Source: Chloroflexota bacterium
GTDB lineage: Bacteria; Chloroflexota; Limnocylindria; Limnocylindrales; CSP1-4
NCBI GenBank assembly: GCA_021815005.1
Contig: JAKAHL010000020.1
Coordinates: 1 to 14,547, forward strand
Reading direction: 5' to 3'
DNA length: 14,547 nt
Shown here: positions 8,882-14,547 of the stretch, piece by piece
How the letters are laid out: each line of letters starts with the position of its first letter
How positions within the stretch are numbered: position 1 is the first letter of the stretch
The notes under the pieces: model-generated
Seen by the model: the letters and a program-made list of their open reading frames with translations, nothing else
Databases searched by the model: none
Told to the model about the DNA's origin: nothing
Position numbers and translations under genes: made by a program

Positions 8882-9469
8882 GTGGCCGGCCCCGACGGCG
8901 ACCCGCGCCTGCCCCCGGGCTTCGTGCCGGAGGGCGCGACCGAGCTGGGCGTGGACATCGTCAGGGTGGAGCGAATCCGCGCCGCGCTCGAGCGGTTCGG
9001 CGATCGGTTCGAGCGGCGCGTCCTGACCGACGGTGAGCGCCGGTACGTCCGGGGCCGCCCCGAGACGTTCGCCGGCCGGTGGGCGGCCAAGGAGGCCGTG
9101 TCCAAGGTGCTTGGCCTGGGCGTGCGGGGCATCGGCTGGCGGGAAATCGAGGTCCAGCGCCTGCCCACGGGCCAGCCCTCCGTGGGGCTGCACGGGCGGG
9201 CGGCCAGGCGGGCCGAGCAGCTGGGCATGGGACGCGTCGCCCTCTCGATCAGCCACGAGGCGGACTACGCGGTGGCGATCGCGTTCGGCGTCCGGACCGC
9301 GGGCGGGCGGTACGTCTTCCCGCCCGACATCGACGAGCGACTCGACGAGCGCGAGCGCAAGCTCCTGGCGCGTCTCGAGCGGCTGGCGGCGCTCCACGCG
9401 GCGAGTCGGCAAGCGGCGACCCCGGCCGATGGCGGCGGGGCTCAGGGCGAGGAGGCGGCGGATGGGTGA
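8882..9469 (+). CDS. acpS: holo-[acyl-carrier-protein] synthase with C-terminal tail
   Basis: AcpS transfers 4'-phosphopantetheine from CoA to a serine of acyl carrier protein, activating fatty-acid synthesis. The core, about residues 20-137, shows ELGVDIVRVERI with the metal-binding Asp25, FAGRWAAKEAVSKVLG with the catalytic Glu71, and LSISHEADYAVAIAFG. At 195 residues it is longer than the usual 120-130. There is an N-terminal extension of about 20 residues and a charged tail of about 58 that begins with GGRYVFPPDIDERLDERERK and looks helical. The GTG start has GGAG at 8871-8874, seven bases ahead, inside the end of glmS. An internal GTG 14 codons later would remove most of the N-terminal extension. 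The stop overlaps nnrD by eight bases. Confidence 0.93.
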   Translation: MAGPDGDPRLPPGFVPEGATELGVDIVRVERIRAALERFGDRFERRVLTDGERRYVRGRPETFAGRWAAKEAVSKVLGLGVRGIGWREIEVQRLPTGQPSVGLHGRAARRAEQLGMGRVALSISHEADYAVAIAFGVRTAGGRYVFPPDIDERLDERERKLLARLERLAALHAASRQAATPADGGGAQGEEAADG

Positions 9470-10529
9470 GCGACCGGTCGGGTTCGGGCGGCATGATCGC
9501 GGCGGCACGACGCCGCCCCCGGGGACGGCGCTGCTCGACGACGAGTCGATGGCGCTGCTGCTGCCCGAGCGCAGCAGGCGCGGCCACAAGGGGACGTTCG
9601 GCAAGCTGCTCGTGGTCGCGGGCTCGCTCGACTTCGCCGGGGCGGCGCTGCTCGTCTGCCGGGCCTCGGGCCGCGCCGGCGCCGGCCTCGTCACGCTTGC
9701 CGTCCCGGAGTCGCTGCAGCCGCTCTTCGCGTCCAAAGTCGTCGAGGCCACCACGATGGCGCTCCCCGAGGACGACGTGGAGGAGGTGGACCCCGAGCCC
9801 GCCCTCGCCAAGATCCTCGACAACGAGCACGACGCCCTGGTCATCGGTCCGGGGCTGCGACCGTCGCTCGCGGGCGCGGACCTGCTGCGCCTGCTGCTGA
9901 CCCAGCCCGAGGAGGGCGTGAACCCGCCGGCGGTGGTGGACGCGGAGGCGCTGCGCACCCTGGCCTCGGTTGGGGAGTGGTGGACGGGCGTGACCCGGCC
10001 CTGCGTCCTGACCCCGCACACCGGGGAGTTCGCCCGGCTGCGCGCGGGCAGTGGCCACGACCCGGCCGGGGACGGGGACCTCAACGAGGATGACGAGTCG
10101 CGTGCGCGGGCCGCGGCCGCGGCAGCCGCCGAGTGGGGCCAGGTCGTGGTGCTCAAGGGGGCGAACACCGTGATCGCGGCGCCGGACGGCAGGACGGCGA
10201 TGGCGCCCTTCGAGAACCCGGCCATGGCCACAGGGGGCACCGGCGACGTGCTCGCAGGGACCATCGGGGCGCTGCTGGCCCAGGGCCTCGCCCCGTTCGA
10301 CGCGGCTCGGCTTGGCGTCTACCTCCACGGCGGCGCGGGCGAGTTCGTGCGCGAGCGCCTGGGGGACGCCGGGCTGCTCGCCGGCGACCTGCCCGACGCG
10401 CTGCCGGTGGTCCGCAAGCGCCTCGCCGGGATCGCCGAGCGGTTGCGCAACGGGCGCCGGCTCGGCTTCGCGACGCACCACGTCCGCGAGGCGGGCGACG
10501 GTTCGACCGCGCCCGTGACCGGCGACTGA
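9462..10529 (+). CDS. nnrD: ADP-dependent (S)-NAD(P)H-hydrate dehydratase
   Basis: NnrD repairs damaged NADH and NADPH by dehydrating the S-hydrate (NADHX/NADPHX), using ADP in bacteria. The 355-residue protein has the ribokinase-like YjeF C-terminal domain: KGTFGKLLVVAGS at 43-55, ASGRAGAGLVTLAVP at 68-82, VIGPGL at 127-132, LTPHTGEF at 183-190, KGANTVIAA at 232-240 and ATGGTGDVLAG at 256-266 with catalytic Asp262. The partner epimerase domain (YjeF_N, NnrE), often fused in front, is absent; residues 1-40 are too short to hold it. The frame is open upstream to 9033, but ATG 9462 has a perfect AGGAGG at 9450-9455 with six-base spacing. It overlaps acpS by eight bases and alr starts ten bases after it. 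Confidence 0.93.
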   Translation: MGERPVGFGRHDRGGTTPPPGTALLDDESMALLLPERSRRGHKGTFGKLLVVAGSLDFAGAALLVCRASGRAGAGLVTLAVPESLQPLFASKVVEATTMALPEDDVEEVDPEPALAKILDNEHDALVIGPGLRPSLAGADLLRLLLTQPEEGVNPPAVVDAEALRTLASVGEWWTGVTRPCVLTPHTGEFARLRAGSGHDPAGDGDLNEDDESRARAAAAAAAEWGQVVVLKGANTVIAAPDGRTAMAPFENPAMATGGTGDVLAGTIGALLAQGLAPFDAARLGVYLHGGAGEFVRERLGDAGLLAGDLPDALPVVRKRLAGIAERLRNGRRLGFATHHVREAGDGSTAPVTGD

Positions 10530-10539
10530 GGGGCCGGCG

Positions 10540-11808
10540 ATGACGGACCTCCGGCCGCCCGAGCCCCGGCTGCCCATCGAGCAGCGCCTGCGCGACGCGG
10601 GTCTGCCACCGCTGGCTCGCCACGCGTGGCTCGAGATCGACTTGGACGCCCTCCGCGGCAACCTGGCCACGCTGCGCGCGGCCGTGGGCCCGGGGGTGCG
10701 GGTCGAGCCGGTCGTCAAGGCGGACGCCTACGGCCACGGGGCGGTGCCGGTGGCGATGGCGCTCCAGGCCGCCGGGGCCGACGGCCTGTCGGTGGCGACG
10801 ATGGACGAGGCGGTGGAGCTGCGCGACGCCGGCGTGACGCTGCCGCTGCTGGTGATCTATCCGGTGCCGGTCGCGTGGTTGGGCGAGGCGGCCCGGCGGG
10901 GGATCGCGGTGGCCCTCGGCGCCGGGGCGGGTGCGGCCGAGGCGCTGGCCGCCGCCAGCGCGTCGGCGGCGGGCGACGCGCCGCCGCTCGAGGTCCACCT
11001 CGAGATCGACACCGGCCTCGGGCGGGGCGGCGTGCTGCCGAGGGACGCCGCCGAGAAGATCGACGCCGTGCTCGCGACGCCGGGCGTGCGCCTCGGTGGC
11101 GTGTGGACGCACCTCGCGGCGGCGGACGACACGGCGCTCACCGTGGAGCAGGGCCGCCGGTTCGCCGCCGCGCTCGCGCCGCGTGTTGACGCGGTGGCCT
11201 GGGGTGGCGCGCCATCAGGCGCCGTGCGCCGGCACCTCAACGGCAGCGGCGGCGTCCTGAGCGACGCGGTGCCGCGCTGGGACGCCGTGCGGGCGGGCCT
11301 CGCGGTCTACGGCCTCGTCCCCGACGGGCTGGTCCCGCCCGCCTCGACCGCCGTGGCGGCCAGCGGCCTTCGGCCGGCGATGGCCGCCTACGCCCGGCCC
11401 GTGCGCGTGCTGGAGCTGCCGGCGGGCCACGGCGTGTCCTACGGGCCCTCGTTCGTGACCGCCCGGCGGACGAGGGTCGCCACCCTGCCGTTCGGCTACG
11501 CCGACGGTTGGCGTCGGTTCCTCTCGGACCGGGCGGTGGCGCTCGTCCGCGGCGTCCGGGTCCCGCTGGTCGGCCGCGTGGCGATGGACGCCGTGATGGC
11601 CGACGTGACCGACGTGCCCGGCGAGCCGGTGACCGAGCGCGACGAGTTCGTGCTCCTGGGGGCCCAGGGGGGAGAGCGGATCACCGCTCACGAGCTCGCC
11701 GCGACAGGCGGGACGATCAGCTACGAGGTCCTGACCGGAATGTCTCGCCGGTTGGCACGGGTGTACCATGCCGCCGGTTCGCCCGTCGGGGTCCGAACCC
11801 TCGTCTAG
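10540..11808 (+). CDS. alr: alanine racemase
   Basis: Alr is the PLP enzyme that interconverts L- and D-alanine, supplying D-Ala for peptidoglycan. The 422-residue protein has the N-terminal TIM barrel with the PLP lysine Lys60 in VVKADAYGHG, HLEIDTGLGRGG in the barrel, and the C-terminal beta domain with the second catalytic residue Tyr301 in GHGVSYG, followed by LPFGYADGW and VAMDAVMADVT. It is some 40-50 residues longer than many Alr proteins. Part of this is an N-terminal leader of about 27 residues before HAWLEIDLDALRGN; the rest is Ala-rich insertions. GAGGGG at 10528-10533, which overlaps the nnrD stop, is six bases ahead of the ATG. Its place with glmM and glmS groups three wall-precursor genes. 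Confidence 0.95.
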   Translation: MTDLRPPEPRLPIEQRLRDAGLPPLARHAWLEIDLDALRGNLATLRAAVGPGVRVEPVVKADAYGHGAVPVAMALQAAGADGLSVATMDEAVELRDAGVTLPLLVIYPVPVAWLGEAARRGIAVALGAGAGAAEALAAASASAAGDAPPLEVHLEIDTGLGRGGVLPRDAAEKIDAVLATPGVRLGGVWTHLAAADDTALTVEQGRRFAAALAPRVDAVAWGGAPSGAVRRHLNGSGGVLSDAVPRWDAVRAGLAVYGLVPDGLVPPASTAVAASGLRPAMAAYARPVRVLELPAGHGVSYGPSFVTARRTRVATLPFGYADGWRRFLSDRAVALVRGVRVPLVGRVAMDAVMADVTDVPGEPVTERDEFVLLGAQGGERITAHELAATGGTISYEVLTGMSRRLARVYHAAGSPVGVRTLV

Positions 11809-11818
11809 GGGAGGTCGA

Positions 11819-12376
11819 GTGGCCAGGATCGAGCTGTGGAACGGGGACATCTGCGACCTGGAGGTCGACGCCATCGTGAGCCCCGCTGCCACCTCCCTCT
11901 GGATGAGCACGGGCGTTGCCGGCGAGATCAAGCGAGCGGGCGGCGACGCGATCGAGTTCGCCGCCGTCCGTCAGGGCCCCGCCCGGCTCGGCGACGCCAT
12001 CGTCACCCCGGCCGGACGGCTCGCCGCGCAGGTGGTGATCCATGCCGTGTCCCTCGAGCGGGACCGGCGCACCAGCGCGCCCGCCATCGAGGCCGCCACC
12101 CGCAGCGCCCTGCGCCGCGCGTCCGAGCTGGGCCTCGCGAGCATTGCGTTCCCCGCGCTAGGGACCGGGATCGGCGGGTTTCCGCTCGATGAGGCCGCGC
12201 GGATCGTCGTGGGGGCCGTGCGGGACGAGCTCGCCTCCGGCTCGTTCCTCGACCGCGTCGTGTTCGCGCTCCGCGGAGCGGCCGCCTACACCGCGTTCGA
12301 GCAGGCGCTGACCGGGACCGGGCCAACCCCGGCGCCGCCCGCGCTCGGGGCCCGCCAGGACGGAGCGCGGGCATGA
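11819..12376 (+). CDS. macro-domain protein, divergent ADP-ribose-binding loop
   Basis: Macro domains bind or hydrolyse ADP-ribose, O-acetyl-ADP-ribose or related nucleotides. The predicted 185 residues span one domain: NGDICDLEVDAIV at 8-20, TGVAGEIKRAGG at 31-42, LGDAIVTPAGRL at 57-68, VIHAV at 73-77 and the phosphate-loop FPALGTGIGGFP at 111-122. The usual NAAN after VDAIV is replaced by SPAA at 21-24, and the glycine-rich GGGV by STGV. The ribose-contacting Asn is therefore missing, so ligand or activity may differ. A frame-open ATG at 11768 would overlap alr by 41 bases; GTG 11819 is preferred because AGGGGAGG at 11807-11813 sits five bases ahead. The tail after about 165 is Pro/Ala-rich. 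It overlaps the next gene by four bases. Confidence 0.85.
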   Translation: MARIELWNGDICDLEVDAIVSPAATSLWMSTGVAGEIKRAGGDAIEFAAVRQGPARLGDAIVTPAGRLAAQVVIHAVSLERDRRTSAPAIEAATRSALRRASELGLASIAFPALGTGIGGFPLDEAARIVVGAVRDELASGSFLDRVVFALRGAAAYTAFEQALTGTGPTPAPPALGARQDGARA

Positions 12377-12663
12377 GCTTCAGCCCCGAGCCCGTGGACG
12401 AGCGGCGCGAGGCGCTGGTGGAGGCCGTCGCGCGGGAGATCCGCCTTCGAGGTCTCACCGGACCCGCGGTGCACTTCCTCGAGGCCAGCCGTCCGTACCG
12501 GCCTCTCGGCGCCCCCGCGATGCTGTTCTTCGACCCGCGGGTGCGGGAGCTGTTCGGCGGCGAGACCCCGTCGGCCACCGAGCTGCTCCGGGACGACGTC
12601 GGGATCGAGGCGCTCATCGACCGGCTCGAGGATCTGGACGAGCCTGACGACTGGGACGCCTAG
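12373..12663 (+). CDS. small acidic protein of unknown function
   Basis: I do not recognise a functional family. The 96-residue protein starts in an ATGA overlap with the macro gene, with CGGAG at 12361-12365 ahead, so translation is probably coupled. An N-terminal helix (about 7-27) precedes the striking segment HFLEASRPYRPLGAPAMLFF at about 35-54, then FDPRVRELF. A last helix (about 75-90) leads to a very acidic end, EDLDEPDDWDA. I have a general memory of short Chloroflexota proteins carrying a similar EA-x-RPL-x-x-LG motif followed by a hydrophobic stretch, but I cannot name a role. No signal peptide or clear membrane helix is seen. Frame, start signal and position support a real gene, the last of the long block. 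Confidence 0.75.
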   Translation: MSFSPEPVDERREALVEAVAREIRLRGLTGPAVHFLEASRPYRPLGAPAMLFFDPRVRELFGGETPSATELLRDDVGIEALIDRLEDLDEPDDWDA

Positions 12664-12675
12664 CTCTGGGGCGAG

Positions 12676-12698
12676 CCGGGGGCGCCGGCTGGCCCCGG
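12676..12698 (+). terminator. GC hairpin after the alr/macro block
   Basis: CCGGGG at 12676-12681 pairs with CCCCGG at 12693-12698 around an 11-base loop, starting 12 bases after the stop of the small gene. No T tract follows. The right arm lies in a tandem repeat of GGCTGGCCCC (12687-12696 and 12697-12706), so a second CCCCGG at 12703-12708 could also pair. The position suits an operon end, but the evidence is weak. Confidence 0.35.
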
Positions 12699-12706
12699 CT
12701 GGCCCC
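12687..12706. repeat. 10-bp tandem repeat, two copies
   Basis: GGCTGGCCCC occurs twice in direct succession, with partial continuation on each side. It lies between the small gene and the MutL-like gene. It is probably slippage in GC-rich spacer and also supplies the arm of the neighbouring hairpin. Confidence 0.5.
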
Positions 12707-12764
12707 GGACTCGGTCGCGGCCCGGTGCCCGCCCTGGCCTGGCGCGGTGCGTCTCCGCCGTCGC

Positions 12765-12773
12765 TGCTAGGAT
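12765..12773 (+). promoter_or_regulatory. extended -10 promoter before the MutL-like gene
   Basis: TGCTAGGAT contains TAGGAT (12768-12773) preceded by TGN, an extended -10 form that can work without a -35; none is visible. The GTG at 12781 starts seven bases after the hexamer, just where transcription should begin. The intervening CGGGCAG has no Shine-Dalgarno, so a leaderless message is likely. Confidence 0.5.
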
Positions 12774-12780
12774 CGGGCAG

Positions 12781-14388
12781 GTGAGCACCCCGTCGCGCGT
12801 TCTCGCCACCGTGGACAGCGGCACGGCCACCGCGGCCGTCTCCCTGATCGGCCGGGCCGGCGGACGGCATCGGCTGCTCGGTTCCACGGCCGGGCCGGTC
12901 GGCACGCCGGTCGAGGCGCTGCTCGAGCGCGTCCGCCGCCGCGTGGCGGCAGCGGAGCCGGACCTGGCCGAGACGCTCGGCGTCGGGCTTCCCGGGTCGG
13001 CCGCCGATGTCCCTCGGCTCGCCTGCCGGACAGCCCGGCCGCCGCAACTCGCCGTCATCGCGGTGACCGAGCGCGCGCTGCGGCCGCTCGCGGCCGTCGC
13101 GGAGACGGCGGGCTGGCAGGTGCGACCCCTGGTGGTGCAGGGGGCCGACATCCTGAGGCTGGCGACATCGCTTGCCGACGGCCGGGTTGATGCGGTCCTC
13201 GCGGGGGCCTCGGAGCCGCCCGCGGCGGACGAGCGGCACTTGATTGCCGAGCTGGGGCATCTGGTGGCGGCCGCCACCGAGCGCCGCCCCGACCTCGTCA
13301 CCGTGCTGGCGGGTGGTCTCGCAGTGCCCGGCCGCCGCACCGAGTCCCTTTTTCGCGAGGGCCGCCCGGGCGCGACGGTCCTCGCCCCATCGGCGACCGA
13401 CGCCGACGGCGAGCCGCTGCGCGCCATCCTCGACGGGCTGCGCGGCGGTGGCGACGATGGTCGGCGCGCCCTCGCGACGGCGGCCGGCTCGCTCGCGACC
13501 GTGCTTCGCCGGCGGCTGGAGGTCATCGAGATCGGACTTGCCGGCGGCTCGCGGACCGTGGCGTCATGGCGTCCGGGCGGCTCGGCATCGGTCAGGACGG
13601 GCTCGGTCGCCCGGGCGGCGTTGCTCCCCCGGTCGTTCACCGACGAGATCCTCGACGAGATCGTCCGGTGGCTGCCGATCCCGCTCGATCGCCTGCGCAC
13701 GCGCGATCGCCTGCGCGAGATGGCAGCCTGCCCGTGGGGCGACGCCGCCGGCGACGGCGCGGTCCTCCGCCTGGCGGCAGCCCGGGCGGCGGCCGCACGC
13801 CTGCTGGCGCTCACGCCCGACATGGACGGCCTGCCCGCGGCCGACATCGTGATCGCCTCCGGCGGCGCCTGGCTGGCCGCGCCCGCCACCGCCACCGCCC
13901 TCGCCCTCGCGGATGTCGTCCGGCGCCCCGGCGCGCGGGCCCTGGGCCTGGACCACGCCCGCGTGCTGGCGCCGATCGGCACGCTCGAGGACGAGGACGC
14001 TCGCCTGGGGCTCCTGGGCGATCTCCGCGACGACCTGCTGGTGCCCCTCGGCACGGTGGTGCAGGTCGCCGGGCTGCGGCCGTCCCGGAGCGTGGGCACG
14101 CTAGCCGTGCGCGGGCCGGGCGACCCGACGGAGGTTGAACTCCAGCCGGGCGGCATCGATCTCATCGACGTGCCCCCCGGCGAGCGGGCGACCGCGGAGT
14201 TCCGCTTCCGCGACCCGGTGAACGTCGGCACGCGGACCAGGCGCGCGGACCTCGGTGTGACGGGTGGCCTCGGCGGCCTGATCGTGGACCTGCGCGACAT
14301 CCCCATGCGCCTCCCGGACCGGCTCGAGCCGCGGCGGGAGCTCCTCGCCGGATGGCAGGTGCCCATGTGGCCGGGGCTCGATCAGTGA
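12781..14388 (+). CDS. MutL-like (glutamate mutase L family) ASKHA-type protein
   Basis: The 535-residue protein resembles the glutamate-mutase accessory MutL family of actin/Hsp70/sugar-kinase-like ATPases, in the divergent form I recall from Chloroflexota. It opens with VLATVDSGTATAAVSLI; the Asp12-Ser-Gly-Thr phosphate loop lacks the usual T-K of DxGSTxTK. A middle part has VDAVLAGASE, a VIASGGAW loop near 357 and ARVLAPIGTLED near 394. The end has LLVPLGTVVQVAG, a beta-rich part, then GVTGGLGGLIVDLRDIPMRLP and a final Trp-containing segment, close to the ending I associate with these proteins. No MutE/MutS glutamate mutase gene is nearby, so the name should not be read as a function. It has its own promoter-like site and overlaps the next gene by four bases. 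Confidence 0.65.
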   Translation: MSTPSRVLATVDSGTATAAVSLIGRAGGRHRLLGSTAGPVGTPVEALLERVRRRVAAAEPDLAETLGVGLPGSAADVPRLACRTARPPQLAVIAVTERALRPLAAVAETAGWQVRPLVVQGADILRLATSLADGRVDAVLAGASEPPAADERHLIAELGHLVAAATERRPDLVTVLAGGLAVPGRRTESLFREGRPGATVLAPSATDADGEPLRAILDGLRGGGDDGRRALATAAGSLATVLRRRLEVIEIGLAGGSRTVASWRPGGSASVRTGSVARAALLPRSFTDEILDEIVRWLPIPLDRLRTRDRLREMAACPWGDAAGDGAVLRLAAARAAAARLLALTPDMDGLPAADIVIASGGAWLAAPATATALALADVVRRPGARALGLDHARVLAPIGTLEDEDARLGLLGDLRDDLLVPLGTVVQVAGLRPSRSVGTLAVRGPGDPTEVELQPGGIDLIDVPPGERATAEFRFRDPVNVGTRTRRADLGVTGGLGGLIVDLRDIPMRLPDRLEPRRELLAGWQVPMWPGLDQ

Positions 14389-14547
14389 CCGGCGAGCCGA
14401 CGCCCGACTGGCGCGACGAGATCCCGCGGCGGCCCCCGGTCGAGGCCGGTCTGGAGACAACCGTCCCGCTGCCGCCAGGCGACCGACCGCTGGTCGGCCC
14501 GGGTGCGGCCGTCATGCCGGGCGACCTGCTGCTCGAGCACCTGCAGA
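14385..14547 (+). CDS. partial gene, function unknown (cut by window end)
   Basis: A frame starting at GTG 14385, overlapping the stop of the MutL-like gene as GTGA, stays open to the window end and gives 54 residues. It starts MTGEPTPDWRDEIPRRPP, a charged, proline-rich stretch, then VPLPPGDRPLVGPGAAVMPGDLLLEHL. That second part has the shape 'P-x-G-x-x-x-V-x-x-G-x-x-V-x-x-G-x-x-L' seen in barrel-sandwich hybrid or biotinyl-lipoyl-like beta domains. There is no strong Shine-Dalgarno, so translation probably depends on coupling to the gene before it, and the two products may act together. Only the N-terminus is visible, so no function can be given. Confidence 0.6.
   Translation, partial: MTGEPTPDWRDEIPRRPPVEAGLETTVPLPPGDRPLVGPGAAVMPGDLLLEHLQ

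Noticed and set aside
9033..9461. The upstream frame-open part of nnrD as an N-terminal epimerase (NnrE) domain
   Set aside because: The translation is Arg/Ser/Pro-rich and lies in the alternate frame of acpS. It has no YjeF_N motif, and AGGAGG fixes the start at 9462.
11768..11818. ATG 11768 as the macro-domain start
   Set aside because: It would overlap alr by 41 bases and add a Pro/Ser-rich leader outside the fold. GTG 11819 has a strong Shine-Dalgarno and begins right at the domain.

Overview
This is a GC-rich stretch of about 14.5 kb of bacterial chromosome. Every convincing gene lies on the + strand. Gene content and order suggest a Chloroflexota (Chloroflexi) member, perhaps of the uncultured Limnocylindria/Ellin6529 kind. 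The clues are a cdaA-cdaR-glmM-glmS-acpS-nnrD-alr run and a MutL-like gene with no visible mutase next to it. That placement is inference; no 16S rRNA or tRNA gene is present to test it.

Layout. (1) 9-852: rplM and rpsI (ribosomal proteins L13 and S9), the usual pair. (2) 853-1217: a 365-base gap with no gene, holding a short direct repeat, a perfect 7-bp hairpin and a promoter-like site. (3) 1218-3176: argF (ornithine carbamoyltransferase), then a TPR protein. (4) 3220-12663: a dense block of nine genes. cdaA (c-di-AMP synthase), cdaR (its YbbR-domain partner), glmM and glmS come first, then acpS, nnrD, alr, a divergent macro-domain gene and a 96-residue protein of unknown function. Gaps run from -8 to 66 bases and several stop/start codons overlap, so this is probably one operon or two overlapping ones. 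(5) 12664-12780: a short gap with a GC hairpin and an extended -10-like site. (6) 12781-14547: a MutL-like ASKHA-type gene translationally coupled to a gene cut by the window end.

How the genes fit together. GlmS and GlmM make glucosamine-6-P and then glucosamine-1-P for UDP-GlcNAc. Alr makes D-alanine. Both feed peptidoglycan synthesis. In Firmicutes, CdaA is membrane bound and is modulated by CdaR and GlmM, which links c-di-AMP (osmolyte and turgor control) to wall precursor supply. AcpS activates acyl carrier protein for lipid synthesis, and NnrD repairs hydrated NAD(P)H. The block therefore reads as a cell-envelope and growth-homeostasis operon.

Most of the window is housekeeping. The least explained parts are the MutL-like gene and its truncated partner, the altered macro domain with the small acidic protein behind it, the long C-terminal tail on CdaA, and a set of -10-like hexamers placed so close to start codons that leaderless transcripts are likely. 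I saw no mobile element, CRISPR array, tRNA, rRNA or recognisable riboswitch.
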